This document shows positions 33,242 through 42,167 of a DNA stretch of 64,000 nt, in pieces; the stretch's first letter is position 1; the number at the start of each line of letters is the position of its first letter. The notes under the pieces are model-generated. The model searched no databases. It worked only from the letters and a program-made list of their open reading frames with translations, and was not told the DNA's origin. The stretch lies in assembly GCA_963773195.1 (NCBI GenBank), contig CAVZAE010000004.1, positions 1 through 64,000 on the forward strand. The letters are read 5' to 3'. The position numbers and the translations under genes are program-made. The DNA comes from CAIWHR01 sp963773195 (lineage in GTDB: Bacteria; Pseudomonadota; Gammaproteobacteria; Burkholderiales; Casimicrobiaceae).

Positions 33242-35032
33242 TTGAAACGCACGGATTACTGCGGCCGCATCGACCGCCGCTACCTCGGCCAGACGGTCAC
33301 GCTGACAGGCTGGGTCCATCGCCGCCGCGACCATGGCGGCGTCATCTTCGTCGACCTCCGCGATCGTGAAGGTCTGGTGCAGGTCGTCTGCGATCCGGAC
33401 CGCGCGCAGACCTTCGCCACGGCCGAGAAGCTCAGGAGCGAATACGTGCTGCGCGTCACGGGCATGGTCCGGCCGCGGCCCGAAGGCACCGTCAATCCGA
33501 ACCTCGTGTCCGGCGAGATCGAGGTCCTCGCGCACGAGGTCGAGATCCTGAACGCGGCGCTGACCCCGCCGCTCCAGCTCGACGACGAGAATCTCTCGGA
33601 GACGGTGCGGCTCCAGCACCGGGTGCTCGACCTGCGCCGCCCCCAGATGCAGCGCAACATGATGTTGCGCTACCGGGCGGCGATGGCGGCGCGGCGCTAC
33701 CTCGACGCCGCGGGCTTCATCGACATCGAGACGCCGACGCTCTACAAGTCGACGCCCGAGGGCGCGCGCGAATTCCTGGTGCCCTCGCGGATCAATCACG
33801 GCCAGTTCTACGCGCTGCCGCAGTCGCCGCAGCTCTTCAAGCAGATGCTGATGATCGCGGGCTTCGATCGCTACTACCAGATCGTCAAATGCTTCCGCGA
33901 CGAGGATCTGCGCGCCGATCGCCAGCCGGAGTTCACGCAGATCGACATCGAGACGTCGTTCCTGGACGAGCTCGAGATCCGCGATCTCATGGAGGGGCTG
34001 GTCCGCGCGATGTTCAAGGATGCCATGGGCATCGACCTGCCGTCGCCATTCCCGGTGCTCACCTACGCCGACGTGATGCGCGACTACGGGTCCGACAAGC
34101 CGGACCTGCGGATTCCGCTCAAGCTGACGGAGCTCACCGACCTCATGAAAAGCGTCGACTTCAAGGTGTTCCGCTCGGCGGCCGAATTGCCGGGCGGCCG
34201 CGTCGCGGCGCTCAACGTGCCGGGCGGCACAACGCTCACGCGGAAGGAGATCGACGACTACACCGCGTTCGTGAAAGTTTATGGCGCCGCCGGGCTCGCC
34301 TACATCAAGGTCAACGACGCGTCGAAATCGGGCGAGGAAGGGCTGCAGTCCCCAATCGTCAAATTCCTGTCGGCCGACGTTCTGCGCGTCATTCTCGAGC
34401 GGACGGGCGCGCAATCGGGCGACCTGATCTTCTTCGCCGCCGATCGCGAGAAGGTCGTCTGCGACGCGCTGGGCGCGCTGCGCGCCAAGGTCGGGCACGA
34501 GCGCGGTTTCGCGATTCCCGGCTGGAATCCGCTCTGGGTCGTCGATTTCCCGATGTTCGAATTCGACGACGAGAAGAAGGCGTGGGGCGCCCGCCACCAC
34601 CCGTTCACCGCGCCCAAGGACGGCCACGAGGACCTGTTCGCCTCCGACCCGGCGCACACGCTCGCGAAGGCCTACGACGTGGTGCTGAACGGCTGGGAAA
34701 TCGGCGGAGGCTCCGTGCGCATCCACAAGGCCGAGGTACAGGCCAAGGTCTTCGAAGCGCTCAGGATCAGTCCCGAAGACCAGCGGAAGAAGTTCGGCTT
34801 TCTGCTCGATGCCCTATCGTACGGCGCACCGCCGCACGGCGGCATCGCTTTCGGCCTCGACCGGATCGCGACGCTGATGGCCGGCGCCGAGTCGATCCGC
34901 GACGTGATCGCCTTCCCGAAGACGCAGCGCGGGCAGGACCTGCTGATCGACACCCCGACGCCCGTTACCGAGCAGCAGCTGCGCGACCTCCACATCAAGG
35001 TCCGTCCGAGCGACGCTGTAAAGCTCGGATGA
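33242..35032 (+). CDS. aspS: aspartyl-tRNA synthetase
   Basis: This 596-residue class II synthetase charges tRNA with aspartate. It has an N-terminal OB-fold anticodon domain (TLTGWVHRRRDHGGVIFVDLRD), class II motif 2 (FRDEDLRADRQPEFTQID), a bacterial GAD insertion domain (about 300-420) and motif 3 (GIAFGLDRIATLMAG). It starts with TTG at 33242, with GGAG eight bases upstream. His31 is the residue seen in non-discriminating enzymes such as that of Pseudomonas aeruginosa, which also load tRNA-Asn; that would require GatCAB elsewhere in the genome. That part is inference. Confidence 0.95.
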   Translation: MKRTDYCGRIDRRYLGQTVTLTGWVHRRRDHGGVIFVDLRDREGLVQVVCDPDRAQTFATAEKLRSEYVLRVTGMVRPRPEGTVNPNLVSGEIEVLAHEVEILNAALTPPLQLDDENLSETVRLQHRVLDLRRPQMQRNMMLRYRAAMAARRYLDAAGFIDIETPTLYKSTPEGAREFLVPSRINHGQFYALPQSPQLFKQMLMIAGFDRYYQIVKCFRDEDLRADRQPEFTQIDIETSFLDELEIRDLMEGLVRAMFKDAMGIDLPSPFPVLTYADVMRDYGSDKPDLRIPLKLTELTDLMKSVDFKVFRSAAELPGGRVAALNVPGGTTLTRKEIDDYTAFVKVYGAAGLAYIKVNDASKSGEEGLQSPIVKFLSADVLRVILERTGAQSGDLIFFAADREKVVCDALGALRAKVGHERGFAIPGWNPLWVVDFPMFEFDDEKKAWGARHHPFTAPKDGHEDLFASDPAHTLAKAYDVVLNGWEIGGGSVRIHKAEVQAKVFEALRISPEDQRKKFGFLLDALSYGAPPHGGIAFGLDRIATLMAGAESIRDVIAFPKTQRGQDLLIDTPTPVTEQQLRDLHIKVRPSDAVKLG

Positions 35033-35056
35033 CTTGAAGTAGACTCCGGCGCGATC

Positions 35057-35458
35057 ATGGCCCCGCTCGCGTCGGTCCGGCCTTTGCGCGCTGCCGCCGC
35101 GCTCGCGATCCTCGCGGCATGCGCTACGTTTGCGCTCGCGCCGGCCGCCGCCCGGTCGACGCCCGGCGGGCTGCCGGAGATCGCGCTCGCCGACCTGCCG
35201 CAGGAAGCGCGCGAGGTGAACGCGGCGATCCGGGACGGCGGGCCGTTTGCCTATCCGCGCGACGGGGTCGTGTTCGGCAACCGCGAACGTATTCTCCCCG
35301 TCGAGCCGCACGGCTACTATCACGAGTACACCGTGCCCACGCCCGGCATGAAGTCGCGGGGAGCGCGTCGGATCGTCTGTGGTGGACCGATGCGCGCGCC
35401 GCATGCATGCTGGTACACGGCCGACCACTACCAGTCGTTCCAGAGGATCCACGAATGA
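35057..35458 (+). CDS. secreted guanyl-specific ribonuclease (RNase Sa/barnase type)
   Basis: This 133-residue protein starts with a signal peptide (about 1-32, ending AAARS). The mature enzyme carries the family's catalytic set: Glu in YYHEYTV, Arg in SRGARRIV, and His in YTADHYQSF. The substrate-binding stretch VVFGNRERILP is also present. It should cut single-stranded RNA after G outside the cell or in the periplasm. The next gene, overlapping by four bases (ATGA), is its barstar-type inhibitor. The pair sits between aspS and nudB, normally neighbours in this lineage. Confidence 0.88.
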   Translation: MAPLASVRPLRAAAALAILAACATFALAPAAARSTPGGLPEIALADLPQEAREVNAAIRDGGPFAYPRDGVVFGNRERILPVEPHGYYHEYTVPTPGMKSRGARRIVCGGPMRAPHACWYTADHYQSFQRIHE

Positions 35459-35844
35459 AGGTTCCCGAGCTCCACGACCTGGAATTGGCGGGCGTCCACG
35501 CGTGGTCCGGCGATCTGCATCCGATCGCGACGGCTGCGACGGCCGCCAAGCTCAAGTACCTCTCCGCCGACCTCAAGACAGCCGACAGCAAGGCGGCGCT
35601 TCTTGCGGCCGTGGCGAAGGGACTCAAGCTGCCCGAGCATTTTGGTAACAACTGGGATGCGCTCGCAGATTCGCTCGAGGACGCCGATTGCGTCGGCTCG
35701 AACGGCTGCGTGATCACGCTCGCGCATGCCGGCGGCTATCGCAAGGCCCATGGCGTCGACTGGACGACCTTCGAAGACATCCTCGCGGAGGCGTCCGACT
35801 ACTGGCGCGAGCGCCACAAGCCGTTCTGGATCTTCGTGAGCTAG
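35455..35844 (+). CDS. barstar-family ribonuclease inhibitor
   Basis: This 129-residue cytoplasmic protein has the barstar fold motif: a strand and helix (KLKYLSADLKTADSKAALLAAVAKGL), then the diagnostic LPEHFGNNWDALADSLEDAD, and the acidic C-terminal part. The helix containing the Asp residues of NWDALADSLED plugs the active site of barnase-type enzymes. Overlap with the RNase gene ensures that inhibitor is made with the enzyme and protects the cell before export. The pair therefore behaves as toxin and immunity. Confidence 0.9.
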   Translation: MKVPELHDLELAGVHAWSGDLHPIATAATAAKLKYLSADLKTADSKAALLAAVAKGLKLPEHFGNNWDALADSLEDADCVGSNGCVITLAHAGGYRKAHGVDWTTFEDILAEASDYWRERHKPFWIFVS

Positions 35845-35856
35845 GAAACTTGGCGG

Positions 35857-36312
35857 TTGGCGCACAAGCTACCGGTTTCGACGCTGATCGTCGTCTACAC
35901 GCGCGCCCGCGACGTGCTCCTGATCGAGCGTTCCGACGCGCCTGGCTTCTGGCAGTCGGTGACCGGGAGCCAGGAACCCGGAGAAACGCTGGCAGCGACG
36001 GCAACGCGCGAGCTTCGCGAGGAGACCGGCATCGACGCGGCGCGTCATGGGGGCGTCGTCGACTGGCACATGACCAACGACTACGAGATCTTCGCGCGCT
36101 GGCGGCACCGCTACGCGCCCGGGGTCACGCGCAATACCGAGCACGTGTTCGGGCTCGAGGTGCCGGCGCCCGTTCCGGTGCTGCTCGATCCGCGCGAGCA
36201 CCTGAACCACGCGTGGCTGCCGTGGCGCGAGGCAGCGGCGAAGTGCTTCTCGTGGTCGAACCGCGCGGCGATCGAGCGCCTTGGACGCGAGACCGCGCGA
36301 CCTGCGCCGTGA
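35857..36312 (+). CDS. nudB: dihydroneopterin triphosphate diphosphatase (Nudix)
   Basis: This 151-residue Nudix hydrolase has the box GSQEPGETLAATATRELREETGI, matching GX5EX7REUXEEXGU. It removes pyrophosphate from dihydroneopterin triphosphate in folate synthesis and can also act on dATP. FWQSVTGSQE and HVFGLEVPAPVPV are typical of the NudB group. The start is TTG at 35857 with AGGAAA upstream. In betaproteobacteria nudB commonly follows aspS; here two RNase/inhibitor genes intervene. Confidence 0.9.
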   Translation: MAHKLPVSTLIVVYTRARDVLLIERSDAPGFWQSVTGSQEPGETLAATATRELREETGIDAARHGGVVDWHMTNDYEIFARWRHRYAPGVTRNTEHVFGLEVPAPVPVLLDPREHLNHAWLPWREAAAKCFSWSNRAAIERLGRETARPAP

Positions 36313-37790
36313 ACGTCCTGATGCGCTCCCGCGCCCTGGTCGCGCTCACTTTCGCGGCGCTCGTGGGCAACGCGAGCGCGCAGCCGGCGGCGCCCGAGGT
36401 CTGGTTCGGCCCGGAGATGCCGTTGCCGGTCGGCGCGTCGTCGCCGTACATGGGTTCCGTCGACTACCGCGCCCTGTTCACGGCGCCCGACGCGTGGGCG
36501 GCAACGGCAAAAACGCTCCGCGTGTTCGTCCTTCACTCGACGTGGATCGAGAAGGTGGCGACGCCCGAGCAATTGCGGCAGGCGGTGGACGCGCTGAAAG
36601 GCCTGCACCTCGCGATCGCGCTCGATTTGAATCCGTTGCGCCGCACGCCCGAGTGCGGATCGGCCGATGGCTACGCCGCGCGCGACCCCCTGAGTCCGGC
36701 GCGCCTGGTGAAAGCGGCGGGCGGCACCGTCGCGTACATCCGCCTCAACGAGCCTTGGGGCTGGGCGCACGCTTACTCGGGCCCGAACGCGTGCCAGTGG
36801 CCGAACGCGAGGATCGCGGAGCAGGTCGCCGCGTTCGTCCGCGATGCGCGTGAGCTCTTCCCGGAGGTCGCGATCGTCGACGTCGAGCCGCTTTGGAAGT
36901 CGACGGAGGCTGCGGACATCCTGACATGGCTCGACGACTACCGCGCCGAGAGCGGCGCCTACCCGCCGGCGTTCCATCTCGACATCGACTATTCGCGTTC
37001 CGATTGGGCAACGGTGGCGCTAGCGCTCGAGGCGGCGATCCGCGCTCGGGGTGTTGCGTTCGGTCTCCACTACATCGGCGATCGCGAAGATGCGAGCGAC
37101 GCGGCGTGGCTCGACCATGCTGCGCGGCGCATCGTCGCCTACGAGCACACGCAGGGCGGCAGGCCCGATCACGTGGTACTCCAGTCGTGGCACGACCACC
37201 CGAACTGGCTGCTGCCCAAGGCCGGGCCGGCATCGTTCACAAGTTTCGTGCTGCGATATGCGGGCTTCCTCGCGCATGGCCGGTCACCGGCCGAGTTCCT
37301 CGGGGAAAATCGTGAACCGGCGTCGAGCATCGGCTACGAGATCTCCGGCGTCGTCCCGCCCGATGTCAACGCAGCCGTGATCGGCGTCCGCATCAACGGC
37401 GAATGCGGCGGCTGTCGCGGCGCCGCCGCCCTCGCTCTCTCAAGTGTGGAGTACCGCCAAGCGGGCGATCCGCGCAACCGTGTGCCGAATGCCCGCTTTG
37501 CATCCGGCACCACGGGGTGGGCATGGGCGGGCCCCGGCATCACACTCGAGGTTGGGCGAACCGACGCGCGGTACGACTGGCCGGACAGAGGCGACGCGCA
37601 CGAATTGCGAATCCGGGCCGCGCCAGGTGACGTGATTCGCGTCAACTCGCCACGCTTCCCGGTCGAGCCGGGCGCGCGCTACGTCGTTCGGATCAACGCC
37701 ACCGTCGCGCCGGAATCGACCGGCAGCGGCAATTTCACGGTCATTTTCCTCGGCGGGCGCGACGGGTTCCGACGCGCCGTGCTGTTCTGA
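36309..37790 (+). CDS. secreted protein of unknown function, TIM-barrel-like with C-terminal beta domain
   Basis: A GTG at 36309 overlaps the nudB stop (GTGA); an ATG at 36321 is an equally good start. The N-terminus is a signal peptide (MRSRALVALTFAALVGNASAQ part). The main domain (about 30-365) looks like a glycoside hydrolase-style barrel by its strand-end motifs LAIALDLNPL, VAYIRLNEPWGW, VAIVDVEPLW, PAFHLDIDYS and GVAFGLHYIGD, with acidic residues at strand ends. A C-terminal beta-sandwich follows (about 400-490), of carbohydrate-binding type (NARFASGTTGWAWAGPG). I do not recognise a named family. A carbohydrate-active role is an inference from fold-like features. Confidence 0.75.
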   Translation: MNVLMRSRALVALTFAALVGNASAQPAAPEVWFGPEMPLPVGASSPYMGSVDYRALFTAPDAWAATAKTLRVFVLHSTWIEKVATPEQLRQAVDALKGLHLAIALDLNPLRRTPECGSADGYAARDPLSPARLVKAAGGTVAYIRLNEPWGWAHAYSGPNACQWPNARIAEQVAAFVRDARELFPEVAIVDVEPLWKSTEAADILTWLDDYRAESGAYPPAFHLDIDYSRSDWATVALALEAAIRARGVAFGLHYIGDREDASDAAWLDHAARRIVAYEHTQGGRPDHVVLQSWHDHPNWLLPKAGPASFTSFVLRYAGFLAHGRSPAEFLGENREPASSIGYEISGVVPPDVNAAVIGVRINGECGGCRGAAALALSSVEYRQAGDPRNRVPNARFASGTTGWAWAGPGITLEVGRTDARYDWPDRGDAHELRIRAAPGDVIRVNSPRFPVEPGARYVVRINATVAPESTGSGNFTVIFLGGRDGFRRAVLF

Positions 37791-37818
37791 AGCTTTCATC
37801 GCTCTCCGGCATGTTGCG

Positions 37819-39063
37819 TCAGCGCGCTCCTGCCCGAAGCCGACGCAACCGGTCGCGCTGATACCGCCACTCGTAGCGCTCCGCGACTTGCGGCGGGAAG
37901 ACCATCGCCCACGGGAGTGACAGGACCTTGCCGGCGCGCGACCCGCGGTCGAACAGGCGCGCCAGTACGGACCTTCCGAGCATCGGGTGGCGTTCGACAA
38001 ACGTTGCAAGACGCGGCGCGGCCCCGACGAGACATGCGTCGGTCAGCGCACCGAGCAGGCGGACCTCGACGGCACCCACGAGGTCCTGCTGCTTGGCGAG
38101 GCGCGCAAGGATTCGCTCCGGAATGATGCAGTAGCCCCGCGTCGACAAATACCCGAGCAGGACGTATAGCGAGGCAGCGGCGACATCGTTGTCGAGGATG
38201 TCGAGCATGCCGTCCCAGTCAAGCGTTGCTGCCGAGGCTCCGAGCAGGTACACGGCGTCAAGCAGCGGCCTCGCGAAGCTCGCGTGGAAGCCTTCGTTCG
38301 ACAGATCGCGTATCCAGTACGACGCGATGTAGACGAGCTGGAGCTCCTCGCGGAGCCTGCCGACACGTCGATCGTGGTAGCTCGAGGGAACGATGTGGCG
38401 CTCGAGCCCGTCCGGCGCGAAGAGCCGATTGCCCCGAAGGCGATCGCCTTCGGGGAACAACCCCGTGTGGATCTCCACCCAGACGTTGAGCTCGGGCCGC
38501 AAGAGTGGCGTCCCGTGGGCATCGCCCTCCTCCTCCCGAAATCCGGCCATGGGAACGTAACCGCGACGCAACAGCGTCGATTCGACCCATCCGCGATCGC
38601 GCTGCGCCACCAGCAGGTCGACGTCGCCCATCGGCCTGAGGTACGCCGCGGGGTAATGCTCGCCAATCGATACGCCCTTGAGCAGCGTAACCTGCGCGCC
38701 CCCGGCCCGGCAGGCGTCGACGATCTCCGCCGTCGCGTCCGCAGCGTTGCCATGAAACACCTGTGCGACGAGATCGGCCGCCTGCAGCGTGTCGCACCAT
38801 GGCGCCGGCGGCGGTGCTCCGATCTCTGTGGCAATCCGCCAGAGCAACGGGGCGAAGCCGGCCTTCACGACGTGCGCGATCTGACGGTCGTCGACGGCGT
38901 CCCATCGAAGCTCGATCGGGTGCTGCTGCGCCGCATGGCGAAGCAGCGTGCGAAAAAGACCGGCCGCGGGGGCGTTCCGTGCGGCACGCCGCGGTGTCAT
39001 AGGTGAAGTCTGGCGTGACTCGCGCCGGCTCCCAGACGCTCCAGTCGGGAATTCGTAGTTCAC
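37819..39063 (-). CDS. nucleotidyltransferase family protein (NTP_transf_5 type)
   Basis: The 414-residue protein carries the nucleotidyltransferase core QVTLLKGVSIGEHYP ... RPMGDVDLLV, where the G-DVDLL motif gives the metal-binding Asp pair, followed by WVEIHTGLFP. This family (uncharacterised nucleotidyltransferase, PF14907-like) is found with PqqD and HprK-related genes in polysaccharide/exosortase and lasso-peptide clusters. Start is a GTG at 39063; an ATG at 39000 would remove 21 unstructured residues. It is divergent from the PqqD gene, with an AT-rich 64-base control region between, so both arms are probably regulated together. Substrate unknown. Confidence 0.82.
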   Translation of the reverse strand: MNYEFPTGASGSRRESRQTSPMTPRRAARNAPAAGLFRTLLRHAAQQHPIELRWDAVDDRQIAHVVKAGFAPLLWRIATEIGAPPPAPWCDTLQAADLVAQVFHGNAADATAEIVDACRAGGAQVTLLKGVSIGEHYPAAYLRPMGDVDLLVAQRDRGWVESTLLRRGYVPMAGFREEEGDAHGTPLLRPELNVWVEIHTGLFPEGDRLRGNRLFAPDGLERHIVPSSYHDRRVGRLREELQLVYIASYWIRDLSNEGFHASFARPLLDAVYLLGASAATLDWDGMLDILDNDVAAASLYVLLGYLSTRGYCIIPERILARLAKQQDLVGAVEVRLLGALTDACLVGAAPRLATFVERHPMLGRSVLARLFDRGSRAGKVLSLPWAMVFPPQVAERYEWRYQRDRLRRLRAGAR

Positions 39064-39087
39064 GCGCTGGAGCCTACAGATATTCCA

Positions 39088-39116
39088 TTGTCATGCAATT
39101 TCATCTTATTTGATAT
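39088..39116 (+). promoter_or_regulatory. candidate promoter of the PqqD-peptide-kinase operon
   Basis: TTGTCA at 39088-39093 with TGATAT at 39111-39116 (17-base spacer), inside a stretch far richer in A and T than the surroundings. The -10 match is poor, so the exact position is uncertain. Confidence 0.35.
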
Positions 39117-39127
39117 AGGATGAAAAG

Positions 39128-39412
39128 ATGGCTCAGGCGACGCGACATCAACAGGCGGCGGTAACGGTCCGCCAGGTCGGCGAGGAGTTATTGTTGCTCA
39201 ACCGTGATACGCATCGCATCCATCAGCTTAACACCACGGCCAGCTTTATCTGGCGCTGCTGCGAGAAGATGACATCAGTAGACGAAATAGCCCGCTTGAT
39301 CGCCGCCCGCTATGCAGTCGATGAGCATATAGCATTGAGAGACGTCGTTGAGACCCTAAGTCGCCTGCGTGAGCTTAGCTTAGTCATGGACGCCGAGCCC
39401 GGGCACGGATGA
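39128..39412 (+). CDS. PqqD family peptide-binding protein
   Basis: This 94-residue winged-helix protein of the PqqD/RRE type has ELLLLNRDTHRIHQLNTTAS, then FIWRCCEKMTSVDEIARLI, AARYAV, and VVETLSRLRELSLV. PqqD-type domains grip the leader of a precursor peptide and hand it to modifying enzymes. AGGA lies seven bases before the ATG. The following gene codes a 59-residue peptide and the next one an HprK-like kinase, so this protein may present the peptide to the kinase or to the divergent nucleotidyltransferase. No PQQ biosynthesis genes are nearby. Confidence 0.87.
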   Translation: MAQATRHQQAAVTVRQVGEELLLLNRDTHRIHQLNTTASFIWRCCEKMTSVDEIARLIAARYAVDEHIALRDVVETLSRLRELSLVMDAEPGHG

Positions 39413-39451
39413 CGGTATTCGTAGCTGCACTCACCCTGACGGAGGCATTGG

Positions 39452-39631
39452 ATGGCCAAGAAATCCCCCCCACAACGACCCGCTCGGCGGGAGTTCGTGA
39501 AGAAAGCCGCGTACGTTGCGCCCGCAATCCTGACGCTGGTCGCCACTCCGGGCCACGCCACGCTCGGCTCGTTCAAGCCCACCGCTCCGGGAGCGATCAG
39601 GAGCGTGCCGCTCGGCAAGGACAGCACGTAA
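39452..39631 (+). CDS. 59-residue twin-arginine-like peptide, candidate modified-peptide precursor
   Basis: GGAGG lies six bases before the ATG, the strongest ribosome site in this operon. The peptide has a basic start (MAKKSPPQRPA), a twin-arginine-like motif RREFVKK, a hydrophobic stretch (AAYVAPAILTLVATPG), then a short polar tail (ATLGSFKPTAPGAIRSVPLG) ending KDST. It could be exported by Tat, or be a leader plus core of a ribosomally made, modified peptide. Position between a PqqD-type recognition protein and an HprK-like kinase favours the latter. The Ser-Thr C-terminus recalls lasso precursors phosphorylated on a C-terminal Ser by HprK-like kinases, but no lasso protease or cyclase gene is present. 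Function is inferred. Confidence 0.6.
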   Translation: MAKKSPPQRPARREFVKKAAYVAPAILTLVATPGHATLGSFKPTAPGAIRSVPLGKDST

Positions 39632-39710
39632 GCGAATATACTGGTCGGCTGAAGCCACCGGCCCAGCCAGCCCGCCGCCGCGCGGAGACGGGCGCCCGCG
39701 CGGACGTTTG

Positions 39711-40577
39711 ATGAGTGTGACCCCTGTTCCGGCGCCATTGTCGCTCGAGGTCCTCGGCCTGCGAATCGAGATCGAGTGCGCCGATGCACCCGCCACGGAC
39801 TGGGTGCTCGGCAATTTTGGCGCGATGATCGCTCCCCGCGGTCGCGCCAAGGCCGACCTCGGCTACCGGATACGCCGCGAAGAGCCGGCATCGACGTATA
39901 CGCTGACGCGCGGCGACGACCAACCCCTGGGATGCGCCGATCTCGATGATCTCGCCTTCGCCTTGGAGAAGGACCTTACCGTCGAGCTGCAACTGCGGCG
40001 GCGCGAGCTTCTCTTCCTGCATGCCGCGGCGATCGAATGGCGGGGCTACGTGGTCCTGCTTGCGGCCGCGTCGGGGAGCGGGAAGTCGACGACGGCGTGG
40101 GCGCTCTTGCATCACGGCCTCCGGTACCTGAGCGACGAGCTCGCGCCCATCGATTTGGGCACGATGGGCGTGACTCCTTTCCCGCACGCGCTCTGCCTCA
40201 AGCACGAGCCGATGCCGCCGTATGCGCTTCCCGCGGGCACCCTTCGCCATGGCGCCAGGATCCATGTTCCCACGGGCTCGCTGCCGAGTCCGACGATCGC
40301 CGCGTCGCGGCCGCTCGCCGCAGCGTTTCTCCTGTCGTACCAGCCGGAGCTGGGCACGCCACAGCTGCGGGTACTGGGGCCGGCCGAAGCGAGCGCCCGA
40401 CTCTACGTCACCGCACTGAATCCCCTGGCCCACCCGAACCAGGGGCTCGACGCCGTCGTCCGGATCGCGGAAGCGGTGCCGTGCTTCGCCGTTGCGTCGG
40501 CCGGGCTGGCCGCTACCTGCGACCTGCTCCTCGCCACCGTCGCGCAGGTCGTCGAGGATCGCGCGCGCGTAGCCTAG
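39711..40577 (+). CDS. HprK-related serine kinase-like protein
   Basis: This 288-residue protein has a C-terminal HprK-type P-loop domain: FLHAAAIEWRGYVVLLAA, then the Walker A ASGSGKSTTAWALL at about 120-133 and LRYLSDELAPIDLG. The N-terminal 100 residues are typical of the HprK-related kinase A group. These kinases lack the classical HPr target and instead occur with PqqD and nucleotidyltransferase genes. The substrate could be the small peptide encoded just upstream or a cell-surface precursor. Start 39711 is the first ATG; a TTG precedes it directly. The gene lies 79 bases after the peptide gene on the same strand. Confidence 0.85.
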   Translation: MSVTPVPAPLSLEVLGLRIEIECADAPATDWVLGNFGAMIAPRGRAKADLGYRIRREEPASTYTLTRGDDQPLGCADLDDLAFALEKDLTVELQLRRRELLFLHAAAIEWRGYVVLLAAASGSGKSTTAWALLHHGLRYLSDELAPIDLGTMGVTPFPHALCLKHEPMPPYALPAGTLRHGARIHVPTGSLPSPTIAASRPLAAAFLLSYQPELGTPQLRVLGPAEASARLYVTALNPLAHPNQGLDAVVRIAEAVPCFAVASAGLAATCDLLLATVAQVVEDRARVA

Positions 40578-40581
40578 TACG

Positions 40582-41988
<1,407 letters not shown>

Positions 41989-42126
41989 GGTCTCCGTTTG
42001 CAGCCGATTGAGCTTCATGCGGGCTCGACGATTGATTCTAGCCTGGCGCGCCGGGTAGCTGGCACCGACGCAATGCAAGGACGCCGCCGCGTGCCGCCGC
42101 GACGCGTTCCATCCCGAGAAAAGACA

Positions 42127-42148
42127 AAGGGCGCCCGCGGGCGCCCTT
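42127..42148 (-). terminator. terminator after pnp
   Basis: A perfect 22-base palindrome, AAGGGCGCCC-GC-GGGCGCCCTT, lies 20 bases after the pnp stop. On the minus strand it is followed by TGTCTTTTCT, a broken T-tract. It separates pnp from fumC. Confidence 0.65.
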
Positions 42149-42167
42149 CTTCGAGCATCGCGGCCGC

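Noticed and set aside
39409..39711. 100-codon frame starting at the PqqD stop (ATGA overlap)
   Set aside because: It is in another frame from the GGAGG-preceded 59-codon peptide, and its product is a low-sense Arg/Ala/Gly-rich sequence.
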